Made by a program: the position numbers and the translations under genes
Assembly: GCA_023389745.1 (NCBI GenBank)
Contig: JAEWED010000066.1
Location: forward strand, 1 to 64,000
Reading direction: 5' to 3'
From: Actinomycetes bacterium
GTDB taxonomy: Bacteria; Actinomycetota; Acidimicrobiia; Acidimicrobiales; Microtrichaceae
Length of the DNA: 64,000 nt
In this document: piece by piece, positions 7,638-16,881 of the stretch
How positions within the stretch are numbered: the stretch's first letter is position 1
Layout: every line of letters starts with the position of its first letter
The notes under the pieces: generated by a model
Told to the model about the DNA's origin: nothing
The model's database searches: none
Seen by the model: only the letters and a program-made list of their open reading frames with translations

Positions 7638-8687
7638 TCAGGCGTTGATGACGCCGGCCAGGATCAGCCCGCCGGTGAGGGTGGCGGCGACCAGCCGATA
7701 CCAGCCGAAGATCGCCAGGCTGTTGCGCTGCAGGTAGCCGATCATCCACTTGATCGCGACCACGGCGGACAGGAACGCGAACAGCAGACCGATGAGCGGG
7801 TCGAGGATGCCGAACTGGTCGACCAGCGTGCCGCCGTCGGAAAGCAGCGAGTAGCCGCTCGCCGCGGTCAACGTCACGAAGCCGAGCAGGAAGCTGAACT
7901 CGACGGCCGCCTTCATCCCGACCCCGACGAGCAGCGCGCCGAGGATCGCCATCAGCGAACGCGACGTGCCGGGCCACATGGCGACGCACTGCGCCAGCCC
8001 GATGATCACCGCCTGACGGACGCTGATCCCGAGCAACGGGTCGGACCCGTCGTCGTCGCCCGCGTCGCCCGAGTGCGGGATGAGCCCCGCTCGTTCCAGG
8101 CCGAGGATCCCCAGTCCGCCGATGAACCAGGCGGCCACGATCGGCCACGGCGAGAACAGCGCGTCCTCGATCATGTCGTCGAACAGGAAGCCGAGCACGG
8201 CAGCCGGGGCGAACGCGACGACCAGGACGATCAGCAGGTGCCGGCCGGCGTCGGAGCGTCCGATCAGGCCGAGCAGCATGTCGCGGAAGCGTCGCCAGAA
8301 CAGACCGGCGACGGCGAGGATCGCGCCGAACTGGATCGCGATCGCGTACGTGTTCGCCGCTTCGATGTCGGCGTCGCTGGTGCCGAGGCCGAGCAGCTCG
8401 GACGCCACGAGCAGGTGACCCGTCGACGAGATCGGCAGGTACTCGGTGACGCCCTCGACGATGCCGAGGATGGCCGCCTTCCACCACGTCATCGCGGTCT
8501 CGGTCGTGGACTGCACCTGGGCGCCGAGTGCACCCGCGGTCGAGGGACGCAGCACGATCAGCGCGACGATCGCGGCGAGCGTGGCGGCCGCAGCGACCTG
8601 GAGTCGCCGATCGGACCGGGCCTCCTCGCCGATCGCAGTGGTCCTCACCGCAGTGGTCCTCACACGGGCCGTCCCGGTCGATCGCAT
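7638..8687 (-). CDS. uppP: Undecaprenyl-diphosphatase
   Basis: Integral membrane enzyme that recycles the cell-wall lipid carrier (undecaprenyl diphosphate to monophosphate). The catalytic motifs of the BacA/UppP family are intact: EGVTEYLPISSTGH near the start and PGTSRS in the second half, each beside re-entrant or hydrophobic segments, with about eight membrane helices. Start choice is open. The ATG at 8687 gives 349 residues with an extra N-terminal hydrophobic, signal-like helix (LAAIVALIVL). The ATG at 8492 (MTWWKAAILGIVEG) gives the classical 284 residues. Codon use across the extension is as GC3-rich as the rest, so the longer form is preferred. Confidence 0.92.
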   Translation of the reverse strand: MRSTGTARVRTTAVRTTAIGEEARSDRRLQVAAAATLAAIVALIVLRPSTAGALGAQVQSTTETAMTWWKAAILGIVEGVTEYLPISSTGHLLVASELLGLGTSDADIEAANTYAIAIQFGAILAVAGLFWRRFRDMLLGLIGRSDAGRHLLIVLVVAFAPAAVLGFLFDDMIEDALFSPWPIVAAWFIGGLGILGLERAGLIPHSGDAGDDDGSDPLLGISVRQAVIIGLAQCVAMWPGTSRSLMAILGALLVGVGMKAAVEFSFLLGFVTLTAASGYSLLSDGGTLVDQFGILDPLIGLLFAFLSAVVAIKWMIGYLQRNSLAIFGWYRLVAATLTGGLILAGVINA

Positions 8688-8775
8688 CGGTACAGCGTGG
8701 CCGCTGGCCGGGCGCCCCACCAGCCACGGGCTCCGCCGACGAGGACCGGGCGGTCGCCGCACGGCACCTCGGGGA

Positions 8776-9996
8776 TCAACCTGCGGCGACGGTGGTGCGT
8801 CCGAGCAGCTCGTCGAAGGGTCCGGTGACCTCGTAGGTCACACCGATCGGCACCCCCGCCACACCGGCAGGTCCGCGCTGCGAGCTGAAGTAGAGCCGCT
8901 GGCCGTCGGGGCTGAAGCAGGGACCGGTGATCTCGCTGTGGTCCTCCTGCCCCGGCAGGCGGATCACCGACTCCAGGCTCGAGTCGGGACGCAGCACGAC
9001 GACCTCCATGTCACCGCCGTCCTCGGCGACGAGCAGCGCACCGGAGCCGACGTCGAACCAGAGGTTGTCGACACCGCTGAGGATGCTCGGCTCGCCCGCC
9101 TGGTAGCGCAGCGACATCTCGCCGCTGACCAGGTCGTACTGCCAGATGCGGTCGTCGCCCTTGGTCGAGAACCAGACCAGGTCGCCGTGCGTGGCGACGC
9201 CCTCGCCGCCGCTGAAGCGGAGGGTGCCGGTCACCTGGTTGCGACACGCCGTGTCGAACACCGACGGGTCCGGGTTCGGCACCTCACGCCAGGTGACGGG
9301 ACCGATCGTGTCAGGCCCGGTCGCGACTTCGAGCACCCCTGAGGACAGGTCACCCGGAGTGTCCGGGGTGAACCGGTAGAACGCCCCGTCGCGCCGGTCC
9401 TCGGTCAGGTACACCCGGTCGTCGGACGCGACCGCCGCGGCCTCGTGGGTGAACGCTCCCATCGCGGGGCGCCGTCGCTGGGGCTCGCGTCCGGTGGGGT
9501 CGCACTCCCACACGTGGCCCCAGTCGAACTCCTCGCAGGTCAGCCAGGTGCCCCACGGCGTCGGGCCGCCGGCGCAGTTGATGCCGGTGTTCTCGCAGAT
9601 CACCTGGGCGTCGGTGATCGTGCCGTCGGGCGCGAAGCGGATCGACGTGACCCCGCCGATCGCGGGGATCTCGTGGTTCACGGTCAGGTACCAGCCACCG
9701 GGGACCTCGTGGTCGACGAAGGTGGCCGCGCCGTCGGGGAACCAGCGGTAGTCCAGTCCGGTGTTGCCGACCTTCTCGTCAGCCCGGGCGATGACCCTGC
9801 TCGTGAAGCCCGGCAGCAGCACGACGCCGTTCGCGTCAGCCCCCTCGGACGGGTCGATCGTCGGTGCGCACGCCGCGGTGACCGCCGCGGTCGCCGCCAA
9901 CATCCCCGCGCTGCCCGACCAGCGCAGCACCGTGCGACGCGACACCTGTCGGGCGGGCCTCGACCCGCGGAGCTCCTGGTTTCGCCGTTCCCCCAT
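8776..9996 (-). CDS. PhoX-like (DUF839) Tat-exported lipoprotein
   Basis: A 406-residue secreted beta-propeller-type protein related to PhoX phosphatases. The N-terminus has the twin-arginine motif S-R-R-T-V-L-R (RR at residues 20-21), a hydrophobic stretch and a lipobox TAAC (C43), so it is predicted to be Tat-exported and lipid-anchored. Body segments such as YLTVNHE, PWGTWLTCEEF, FTHEAAAV, YLTEDRRDGAFYRFTPD and SGGEGVATHGDLVWF are typical of the family, whose enzymes bind calcium and iron and cleave phosphomonoesters. The substrate is not predictable here. The start at 9996 is set by the signal peptide. Divergent from the universal stress protein gene. Confidence 0.9.
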   Translation of the reverse strand: MGERRNQELRGSRPARQVSRRTVLRWSGSAGMLAATAAVTAACAPTIDPSEGADANGVVLLPGFTSRVIARADEKVGNTGLDYRWFPDGAATFVDHEVPGGWYLTVNHEIPAIGGVTSIRFAPDGTITDAQVICENTGINCAGGPTPWGTWLTCEEFDWGHVWECDPTGREPQRRRPAMGAFTHEAAAVASDDRVYLTEDRRDGAFYRFTPDTPGDLSSGVLEVATGPDTIGPVTWREVPNPDPSVFDTACRNQVTGTLRFSGGEGVATHGDLVWFSTKGDDRIWQYDLVSGEMSLRYQAGEPSILSGVDNLWFDVGSGALLVAEDGGDMEVVVLRPDSSLESVIRLPGQEDHSEITGPCFSPDGQRLYFSSQRGPAGVAGVPIGVTYEVTGPFDELLGRTTVAAG

Positions 9997-10152
9997 GGGA
10001 TGCAACGTACCTGATCGACACCTGCTGTCCATGAGGCGTTCACCTCGGGTAACCCCCGGTCGTCCGCCCCGGTCGTCACAGCGCGCCCGGTAGGTTGTGC
10101 CCGGGAAGTGACCGCTGTGGCACCGCCACGTGACCGACGAACGAGGGACCAG

Positions 10153-10617
10153 ATGCACGCGCTGATCGCCACCGACGGCTCCGAGGTGTCCCTCGATGCA
10201 GCACGACGAGCCGTCGAGCTGCTGTCGCCCACTCGCGTGACCCTGCTGACGGTGGCCGACACCTCCGTCGCCGAGGACTCCGGTGCCGGCGGGTTCGAGA
10301 GCAACCTCATGTCCCCCGCCGAGTCCGCGCAGGCCCGCCTCGAGATCCTCGACGAGGGTCGCGACGAGCTGTCCGACACCATCGGGAAGATCGGCCTCGA
10401 CCCGGCGATCGTCGAACGCCGCCTCGAGGAAGGCGCCGCAGGGGCGATCATCTGCTCGGTCGCCGAGGAGATCGACCCCGACGTGGTCGTCGTCGGCTCG
10501 CACGGCCGCGGGTTCTTCAAGCGGATCGTGATCGGCTCGGTGAGCGAGTACGTGACCCGCCACTGCGCCGCACCCGTGCTCGTCATCCGCCACGAGGACG
10601 CCCCGCGCTCGACATGA
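10153..10617 (+). CDS. Universal stress protein (UspA family)
   Basis: A 154-residue single-domain Usp. MHALIATDGSEVSLDAARRA forms the first strand and helix. The ATP-binding signature G115-S-H-G118-x9-G128-S129 is complete, indicating the ATP-binding subclass. A GAGGGA ribosome-binding site six bases upstream fixes the start at 10153. The 3' end is followed by two near-copies of its last codons with the stop (see findings). Likely a cytosolic stress-survival protein. Confidence 0.93.
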   Translation: MHALIATDGSEVSLDAARRAVELLSPTRVTLLTVADTSVAEDSGAGGFESNLMSPAESAQARLEILDEGRDELSDTIGKIGLDPAIVERRLEEGAAGAIICSVAEEIDPDVVVVGSHGRGFFKRIVIGSVSEYVTRHCAAPVLVIRHEDAPRST

Positions 10618-10665
10618 GCCGCTCGAGATGACCCCAGCGCTCGACATGACCAGGGTGCACATCGG

Positions 10666-12024
10666 GTGAGCGAGCTCGACGAACCACAGGACCCGACCTG
10701 GTCGGTCGGCGAGCTCCACGAGGCACTCAACGGCGTGCTCGTGCACGTCTTCGGCGACGAGGTCTGGGTCGAGGGCGAGCTGCGCAACTTCAAGCGCTCG
10801 CAGAACCAGCACGTCTACTTCGACCTCGTCGACCCCGACGCCGAGAGCGACGTCAACCGACCGATGCTCGCCGTGACGCTGTTCGCCCGGGAACGTGCGA
10901 TCGTCAACCGCTTCCTGACCCGACAGGGCGGCGCGGTCCGCATGGGCGACGGCATCCGCGTGCGCATCCGCGGCACGCTCAACGTCTACGCGGCGCGCAG
11001 CACCCTGCAGCTGCGCATGACGTGGATCGACCCGGCGTACACGCTCGGGGTGCTCGGTCAGGAGCGCGACCGGGTGCTCGCCGCCCTCGTCGCCGACGGT
11101 GTGCTCCGGGCGAACGCCGGGGTCGAGCTGCCGGCGGTGCCGCTGCACGTCGCCCTCGTGACGAGCCTGGGCAGCGCCGCGCACGCCGACGCCCTCGACG
11201 AGCTGCGGCGTTCCGCGATCGGGTTCCGCATCTCGGTGATCGACACCCGGACCCAGGGACCCGAGGCGGCCGGCTCGATCGTGTCCGCGCTGCAGACCGC
11301 GGAGCACCTGGGCGCGGATGTCGTGCTGCTCGTACGCGGCGGAGGAGCGCGCACCGACCTGGCCGCGTTCGACACCGACGAGGTCGCCCGGGCGATCGTG
11401 GCCGCACGCATCGCGGTGCTGACCGGCGTCGGTCACGAGACCGACCGAACCGTCGCCGACGAGGTCGCACACACCGCGCACAAGACGCCGACCGCGGCAG
11501 CGGCCGCGGTCGTCGAGTCGGCTCGCCGGTGCGCGCAGGACGTCGCCGCTGCCTGGGCACAGCTCACCTCGGCGAGCAACGGGCGCCTGCTGCGAGCGCA
11601 GCAGCAGCTCGACGAACAGGCCCGTCGGGCGGGACGCGCCGCGAACACCCACCTGCGACGTGACACCCAGCTCGTCGATCACCTGGCCCACCGTCTCGCC
11701 CTCAGCGCGCCGCGTTCGACCGCCGCGGCCGCACCGGCGCTCGACGACCTGGCACGCCGGCTGGCGGTGGCCACCGAGCGACAGCTCGACGAGCGCTCAC
11801 GCAGCCTGGAGTCGCTCTCGTCGCGGGTCCGGGCGCATGACCCCGCGCTCGCGCTGGCCCGTGGGTGGAGCATCACCCGAAGCGCCGATGGACGTGTGCT
11901 GCGCTCCGTCGACGACGCCTCGCCCGGCGACGAGATCCTCACGACCCTCGCGGACGGCACCGTGCGCTCGACGACGATGTCGACCGCACCGCCAGCACCG
12001 ACGGGGGACACCGATGACGACTGA
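10666..12024 (+). CDS. xseA: Exodeoxyribonuclease VII large subunit
   Basis: Catalytic subunit of exonuclease VII, which degrades single-stranded DNA to oligonucleotides from both ends. The 452-residue product has the N-terminal OB-fold (WSVGELHEALNGVLVHVFGDEVWVEGELRN). The conserved core LLVRGGGARTDLAAFD and GVGHETDRTVADEVAHTAHKTP match the family's RGGGS and GHETD motifs. A coiled-coil arm comes next (RRCAQDVAAAWAQLTSASNG to RSLESLSSRV), and the product ends with ALARGWSITRSADGRVLRSV. It starts at GTG 10666. xseB follows after 43 bp, so both subunits are co-transcribed. Confidence 0.96.
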   Translation: MSELDEPQDPTWSVGELHEALNGVLVHVFGDEVWVEGELRNFKRSQNQHVYFDLVDPDAESDVNRPMLAVTLFARERAIVNRFLTRQGGAVRMGDGIRVRIRGTLNVYAARSTLQLRMTWIDPAYTLGVLGQERDRVLAALVADGVLRANAGVELPAVPLHVALVTSLGSAAHADALDELRRSAIGFRISVIDTRTQGPEAAGSIVSALQTAEHLGADVVLLVRGGGARTDLAAFDTDEVARAIVAARIAVLTGVGHETDRTVADEVAHTAHKTPTAAAAAVVESARRCAQDVAAAWAQLTSASNGRLLRAQQQLDEQARRAGRAANTHLRRDTQLVDHLAHRLALSAPRSTAAAAPALDDLARRLAVATERQLDERSRSLESLSSRVRAHDPALALARGWSITRSADGRVLRSVDDASPGDEILTTLADGTVRSTTMSTAPPAPTGDTDDD

Positions 12025-12067
12025 CCTCCCCCACGACGACTGACTTCCCGAGACCAAGGAGCAACCC

Positions 12068-12298
12068 ATGGACACCACCGCAGCGCTCGACGAGCTCGGC
12101 TTCTCGGCCGCGATCGAGGAGCTCAGGGGGATCGTCGAGGAGCTCGAGTCCGACGACCTCGACGTCGACCTGCTCGCACCCCGCGTCGAGCGTGCCGCGG
12201 CGATCGTCGAGTGGTCCCGCGCGCGCATCGACGGCACCCGCTTCCAGGTCGAGGAGATCCTGACGCGCCTGTCGGCCCCCGTCGACGACGCGGACTGA
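12068..12298 (+). CDS. xseB: Exodeoxyribonuclease VII small subunit
   Basis: The 76-residue helical partner of XseA. It contains FSAAIEELRGIVEELESDDLDVD and the second helix LLAPRVERAAAIVEWSRARI, the usual two-helix XseB pattern. Length and position directly after xseA are typical. An AAGGAG-type ribosome-binding site (ccaaggagcaaccc) precedes the ATG. Confidence 0.94.
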   Translation: MDTTAALDELGFSAAIEELRGIVEELESDDLDVDLLAPRVERAAAIVEWSRARIDGTRFQVEEILTRLSAPVDDAD

Positions 12299-12356
12299 CC
12301 CCGTCGGTCAACCGCCGGGCGATCCCGCGCCCACCTCGCGCGAGGTGCCACGAACC

Positions 12357-12411
12357 CGACATCCGACTCCGAATCGGTGTCACCACCTCGAATCCAGACC
12401 GGATTTCGAGG
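12357..12411. repeat. 55-bp palindromic element, copy A
   Basis: Begins CGACATCCGACTCCGAATCG and ends with GGATTTCGAGG. It aligns without gaps to copies at 40509-40563 and 57547-57601. It lies between the convergent 3' ends of xseB and a leftward hydrolase gene. The outer arms are partly complementary. Probably a REP-like element or a shared bidirectional terminator. Confidence 0.75.
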
Positions 12412-12445
12412 CTGGTGGGGCGCATGACGGGTCGGCGGGGAGGAC

Positions 12446-13171
12446 TCAGGCCGAGTCGGCGTGGCCGGCGTAGAAGCGCAGGGCGTCCGCGACGCTCGAG
12501 CGACCGACGCCCGGTTCGGACGCGACGGCCGCGAGCCACTCGGGACGGACGACCGCGGCGACGATCACCGGCTTGTCGAGGCTGCTGCGCTCGACGATGA
12601 AGCGGACATACGTCTGCGCGTAGTCCGGCGGGCGCACGTCACGGGCGAGCTCGAGCATCGCGAACGGGTCCGGCGGGCTGACCACGTCGGGGGCCGGGTA
12701 GGCGGTCATCGGCGAGCCGGGGTGCACCCCGCCGCCGACCAGTCCGGGGCCATCCGTCAGCACCGCGCCGACGACCTGTGCGGGCCTGGCCGCGGCGACC
12801 AGCAGCGCGATGTAGGCGCCCAGCCCCCGACCGAGGATGGTCACCTGACCCAGGCGGTCGAGCGCGGCGTCGACGTCGCCGACGAGGATCTCCGAGGTGT
12901 ACCCGCCGCCGACGGGCACCGTCGAGCGACCGTGTCCGGTGAAGTCGAGCCCGAACACCGGCCCGGGCCACTCGACGGGGAACGTCACGTGCGACGGCGT
13001 GCGCTCCCCCAGTCCGTGCAGCAGCAGCAGCGGGCGGAAGCCGGGCTGGGTGCCCTCGGAGAGGCGGTGCAGCGCCAGGTCGATCCGGTTGTGCCGCAGC
13101 CAGGTGATGCCGGTGCCAGAGGTCGGGCCAGACGTCGGGTCGGCGGTCGGGTCGGTGCGTGGGTCGCTCAT
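12446..13171 (-). CDS. Alpha/beta hydrolase fold protein (nucleophile site atypical)
   Basis: A 241-residue protein with the order of an alpha/beta hydrolase: PLLLLHGLGERTPSHVTF (oxyanion region), VFGLDFTGHGRS and then ILGRGLGAYIALLVA. In the last segment the nucleophile elbow G-x-S-x-G reads G-R-G-L-G, so the catalytic serine appears to be glycine. That could mean a non-hydrolytic role. The start ATG overlaps the stop of the upstream hydrolase by four bases (13168-13171), so the two are translationally coupled. The missing serine is seen directly in the sequence; the consequence is inference. Confidence 0.82.
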   Translation of the reverse strand: MSDPRTDPTADPTSGPTSGTGITWLRHNRIDLALHRLSEGTQPGFRPLLLLHGLGERTPSHVTFPVEWPGPVFGLDFTGHGRSTVPVGGGYTSEILVGDVDAALDRLGQVTILGRGLGAYIALLVAAARPAQVVGAVLTDGPGLVGGGVHPGSPMTAYPAPDVVSPPDPFAMLELARDVRPPDYAQTYVRFIVERSSLDKPVIVAAVVRPEWLAAVASEPGVGRSSVADALRFYAGHADSA

Positions 13172-14139
13172 GTTCGGCCGCCCCGTGCCGGTGGGTCGCC
13201 GAGGAAGTCGAGCACCAGGTCGGCGACGAGTCGTGGCTGCTCGATGTGCACGAAGTGCCCGACGCCCTCGAGCGTCTCGAAGCGGGCGCCCGGCGGCAGG
13301 AACGGCAGCACGTGCTCGGGGCGGGTGCCCCAGCCCATGAGCTCGACCTCGAGGCCCAGCACTCCCATGACCGGCACGCCGATGCCGGGCAGCCGCAGCA
13401 TCGACCACTCGGGCCGCCACGGTCCGAACCCGCCCATGCGCATGGTCGGGTCGAGCTTCCAGCGCCAGCCGTCCTCGTCCTGGGTCGCGCCGACGGTGAC
13501 CAGGTAGCGCAGCCAGTCGTGGGACAGGCGCGGGTTCATCCGACCCCGGCGCTCGGCGAGCTCGTCGATCGTGCCGGGTCGACGTCGTTTGTCGACGAGG
13601 GTGCGGCGGTGCGCGAGCCATGCGTCCATCTCGTCGCGCAGCCGTCGGGTCCGCTCGTGCTCGGAGACGTCGGACATCGTGCCGTCCGAGGGCAGGCCGT
13701 CGAGGTTGACCAGCTGCGAGACACGGTGGGGCATCGTGTTCGCCAGGTGCATCATCAGGCTGCCGCCCTTGGAGTGCCCGACGAACGGCATCGGCCCGTC
13801 GGGCAGGGACGCGATGACCGCGGCGCCGTCACGCTGGTCGGCCTCCCAGCTGTAGAGGTGCGTCCAGGCGGAGTCGCCGTGGCCACGCTGATCCCAGCTG
13901 ACGACCCGCCAACCGGCGTCCGCGAGCATCGGAGCGAACACGTCGAGGGTCTCGGCGAAGTCGAAGCCGCCGTGTGCCATGGCCAACGGCGGCGCGTCGG
14001 GTTCGCCCCACTCGACGACCGAGATCCTGACGCCCGCCGCCTCGACGTCACGGCGGCGATCCGGCCGCCGGGCGCCCGGGAAGTGGACCGTCTCGGCGCC
14101 GGGGTCGGGGGCCGAGGTGGAATCGCCCGCGTCGGTCAT
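13168..14139 (-). CDS. Alpha/beta hydrolase
   Basis: A 323-residue serine hydrolase of unknown substrate. It shows MAHGGFDFAETLDVFAPMLA, WDQRGHGDSAW, the nucleophile elbow G-H-S-K-G-G and the late histidine in GVGHFVHIEQP. A lid insertion of about 100 residues with ERTRRLRDEMDAWLAHRRTL sits between the elbow and the acid/His region. The start at 14139 is preferred because the longer frame enters the intergenic gap before the divergent kinase gene. It is coupled to the following hydrolase-fold gene by an ATGA overlap. Confidence 0.87.
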   Translation of the reverse strand: MTDAGDSTSAPDPGAETVHFPGARRPDRRRDVEAAGVRISVVEWGEPDAPPLAMAHGGFDFAETLDVFAPMLADAGWRVVSWDQRGHGDSAWTHLYSWEADQRDGAAVIASLPDGPMPFVGHSKGGSLMMHLANTMPHRVSQLVNLDGLPSDGTMSDVSEHERTRRLRDEMDAWLAHRRTLVDKRRRPGTIDELAERRGRMNPRLSHDWLRYLVTVGATQDEDGWRWKLDPTMRMGGFGPWRPEWSMLRLPGIGVPVMGVLGLEVELMGWGTRPEHVLPFLPPGARFETLEGVGHFVHIEQPRLVADLVLDFLGDPPARGGRT

Positions 14140-14242
14140 CCCGGCGATGTTACGGCCACGGTCGACCGCCTCGGTCCAACCCGGGACGGGCCGTCCGGTC
14201 GGTCCCGGATCACGCATCGGTTCCGGGCAGCTCGTCGGTAGG

Positions 14243-16072
14243 GTGTCCGCCACGGAGCAGAACACGACCACCACCGATTCGCGGACACCGAAGCGGAGTG
14301 GGAGCGGGGACCTCCGGGTCGACGAGACCGTCGCCGCACTCCGGACCCTCCGGTACGGCGGCATCGATGACGCGACCCGGCGGATCGCCCTCCCGCCGTC
14401 GGTGCGCGCCTCTGTGTCGCCCGCGATCTCAGCGTTGCGCTGGGGTGCGGTCGGCTACGGCCTGGTGCTCGTCGCCCCCGACGCCTTCGGCGGGTCCTAC
14501 GCCGCCGTCGTCACCGTCGCGGTGTGCCTGTTCATCACGACCTGGCGCACCATCATCCCGATCCGGCTGGCGTCACCGCTGCTCGCCGACCGTGCGCCCG
14601 CCTTCGGCGACGTCGTCGTCATCGGCCTCGCCGTGGGCTACGGCGGCGGCATCGAGAGCCCGTTCATCTTCTCGTTGATGATCGTGATGCTCGTCGCGGC
14701 CTTCGGCTGGGGCTACACCGCGGGCGCCGTCGCGGTGCTGACCGGCTTCGCCGCGATGATCGCCGGGGTGCTGCTCGGCCCCAGCACGCCCGCGGCGCAG
14801 TTCAACGACCAGCGCGACCTGACGGTGTACCTCACGATCATGTTGGGAGTGATCACCGCGGCCGCGGTGCGGGCCCGTCTGATCGAGTCCGAGAAGCGGC
14901 GCGTCGCGCTCGCCGGCCAGGTCGAGTCGCTCAGCGAGGCGAACGGCCTGCTCACCCTGGTGAACTCCGTCGCCCGCACGCTGCCGACCAGCCTGACGCT
15001 GCGAGAGGCGCTGCACACCGCGCAGCGCCAGATCACCGACACCTTCGACGCACGCGTCGTCTGCCTGCTCACCCTCGACGAGAACGCCGAGGAGTGGGTG
15101 CCGAAGCTGGCCGAGGGCTGCGTGCTGCGACCCGGCTACCGCACCGAGGGCCTGCCGTCGCCGCTGCTCGACGCGCTCGCGAGCAACGGTCCGGTGCTGC
15201 GCACCGACCTCCGCGACCCGAACCGCTCGCACGGCATCGTCGAGTCGAGCGGCAGCGGCCTCTACGTGCGTCTCGAGGCGCGCGACACCGCGATCGGCCT
15301 GCTCGGGCTCGAACATCCCGAGGTCGGCCGCTTCGACAACCGCGACGTCCGGGTCCTCACGGGCCTTGCCGAGGTGCTGGCACTGACCATCGACAACGCC
15401 CGGTGGTTCGGCCGCCTGCGCTCGCTCGGCGCCGAGGAGGAGCGGGTCCGCCTGGCCCGGGATCTGCACGACCGCCTGGGTCAGTGGTTGACCTACATCG
15501 GCTTCGAGCTCGAGCGGATCATGGCCAACGACACGCCGAGGGTCGAGGACCTGGATCGGCTCCACCACGACGTGCAGGCCGCGCTCGACGAGCTGCGCGA
15601 GACGCTGCGCCAGCTGCGCTCCGGGGTCACCGAGGAGCAGCCCCTGGCGGTCATCGCCCGTGACGTCGTCGCCCGCTTCGGCGAACGGGCCGACATCGAC
15701 TGCTCCTTCACGGTGCTGCACCCGGAGAACCGTCTCCCGGTGCCGGTCGAGAACGAGCTGCTGCGCATCCTCCAGGAGGCGCTCAACAACGTCGGCAAGC
15801 ACGCGAAGGCCGAGCAGGTCGACGTCGTGTGGAACCTCGACGGCGGCAACTTCGAGCTCACGATCGTCGACGACGGCCGTGGCTTCGAGACGGCTCGCGG
15901 CGTGCGCGACTCGGCGTACGGTCTGGTGGGCATGCGGGAACGGGCTGACGTCATCGGTGCCCAGCTGATCCTCGACAGCCGCCCCGGCGGCGGCACCACG
16001 GTCCGCGTCGTGGCGGGAATCGCACCGGGGTCTTCAACAAACCGGCCCTCCGTGCCGATGGGACGGACATGA
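14243..16072 (+). CDS. NarL-type sensor histidine kinase with membrane and GAF domains
   Basis: A 609-residue sensor kinase. The N-terminal third is hydrophobic with about six membrane helices (for example YAAVVTVAVCLFITTW and IESPFIFSLMIVMLVAAFGW). A coiled stretch and a GAF-like domain follow (LTLVNSVARTLPTSLTLREA to RVLTGLAEVLALTIDNA). The HisKA_3 dimerisation box RLARDLHDRLGQWLTYIGFE has the phosphoacceptor at H409. The ATPase domain has LLRILQEALNNVGKHAKA and a G-box DDGRGF near residue 543. The start is GTG 14243; upstream in-frame sequence is antisense to the hydrolase. It is followed after 40 bp by its response regulator. Confidence 0.93.
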   Translation: MSATEQNTTTTDSRTPKRSGSGDLRVDETVAALRTLRYGGIDDATRRIALPPSVRASVSPAISALRWGAVGYGLVLVAPDAFGGSYAAVVTVAVCLFITTWRTIIPIRLASPLLADRAPAFGDVVVIGLAVGYGGGIESPFIFSLMIVMLVAAFGWGYTAGAVAVLTGFAAMIAGVLLGPSTPAAQFNDQRDLTVYLTIMLGVITAAAVRARLIESEKRRVALAGQVESLSEANGLLTLVNSVARTLPTSLTLREALHTAQRQITDTFDARVVCLLTLDENAEEWVPKLAEGCVLRPGYRTEGLPSPLLDALASNGPVLRTDLRDPNRSHGIVESSGSGLYVRLEARDTAIGLLGLEHPEVGRFDNRDVRVLTGLAEVLALTIDNARWFGRLRSLGAEEERVRLARDLHDRLGQWLTYIGFELERIMANDTPRVEDLDRLHHDVQAALDELRETLRQLRSGVTEEQPLAVIARDVVARFGERADIDCSFTVLHPENRLPVPVENELLRILQEALNNVGKHAKAEQVDVVWNLDGGNFELTIVDDGRGFETARGVRDSAYGLVGMRERADVIGAQLILDSRPGGGTTVRVVAGIAPGSSTNRPSVPMGRT

Positions 16073-16112
16073 CCGCTGCGCGCCCCACCCCCGAGAACGC
16101 TGGAGCCAACCG

Positions 16113-16763
16113 ATGAGGGTCCTGCTCGCCGATGACCACCAGATCCTGCGCGACGGCATCCGCCGTGGGCTCGAGGCGGCGGGTGAGACCGTCGTCGGAG
16201 AGGCCGACAACGGCGAGGAGGCCGTCGAGCTGGTGCGCGCCACCACACCCGACATCGTCCTGATGGACCTGTCCATGCCCGTGCTCGACGGGGTCAGCGC
16301 CACCCGCCGCATCGCCGAGGAGTTCCCGTCGGTGAAGGTCGTGGTGCTCACCATGCACGACGACCCGCAGCGCACCCGGGCGGCCCTCGAGGCCGGCGCC
16401 CACGGCTACCTGACCAAGGGCACGTCGTTCGCCGACGTGCTCGACACCCTCACCCGCGTCATGGCCGGTGAAGAGGTGCTCAGCCCTGCGCTCGCCGCGT
16501 CGATGCTGCAGGCCGCGGACCAGGCCGAGGCCACCGAGGAGCTGCTCTCGGAGCGTCAGACCGAGATCCTGCAGATGATCGCCGACGGGCTCAGCACCAA
16601 GCAGGTGGCCCGCGAGCTGGGGATCACGCAGAAGACGGTGCACAACCACCTCAACGCCATCTACCGCCGCCTCGACACCCAGAGCCTGACCCACGCCGTG
16701 CTCTCGGCGGTCCGTCTCGGCATCATCGACCTGCGGGACGGGTCCGACGAAGACGCTGCCTGA
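16113..16763 (+). CDS. NarL/FixJ-family response regulator
   Basis: A 216-residue two-domain regulator. The receiver domain starts MRVLLADDHQILRDGIRRGL, with acidic D7/D8, phosphoacceptor D52 (IVLMDLSMP), a conserved threonine in VVLTMHDD and a lysine in GYLTKG. The LuxR-type HTH reads LLSERQTEILQMIADGLSTK then ELGITQKTVHNHLNAIYRRL. A GGAG ribosome-binding site precedes ATG 16113. It pairs with the upstream kinase as a two-component system. The signal and target genes are unknown. Confidence 0.95.
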   Translation: MRVLLADDHQILRDGIRRGLEAAGETVVGEADNGEEAVELVRATTPDIVLMDLSMPVLDGVSATRRIAEEFPSVKVVVLTMHDDPQRTRAALEAGAHGYLTKGTSFADVLDTLTRVMAGEEVLSPALAASMLQAADQAEATEELLSERQTEILQMIADGLSTKQVARELGITQKTVHNHLNAIYRRLDTQSLTHAVLSAVRLGIIDLRDGSDEDAA

Positions 16764-16881
16764 CGGTGCCGTTGCCGGTGCGGTTGCCGGCGCCATGCCA
16801 CGTGGGGCATGCCGCCGGACGCCCGCCGAGCGGTAATTGCCCATTCACGAGCGGGCGGATCTGGACGAGACTGCTCGACTG

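Noticed and set aside
8776..11691. In-frame extension of the PhoX-like gene to 971 codons
   Set aside because: The extra part is antisense to the stress-protein and xseA genes; the Tat signal at 9996 marks the true start.
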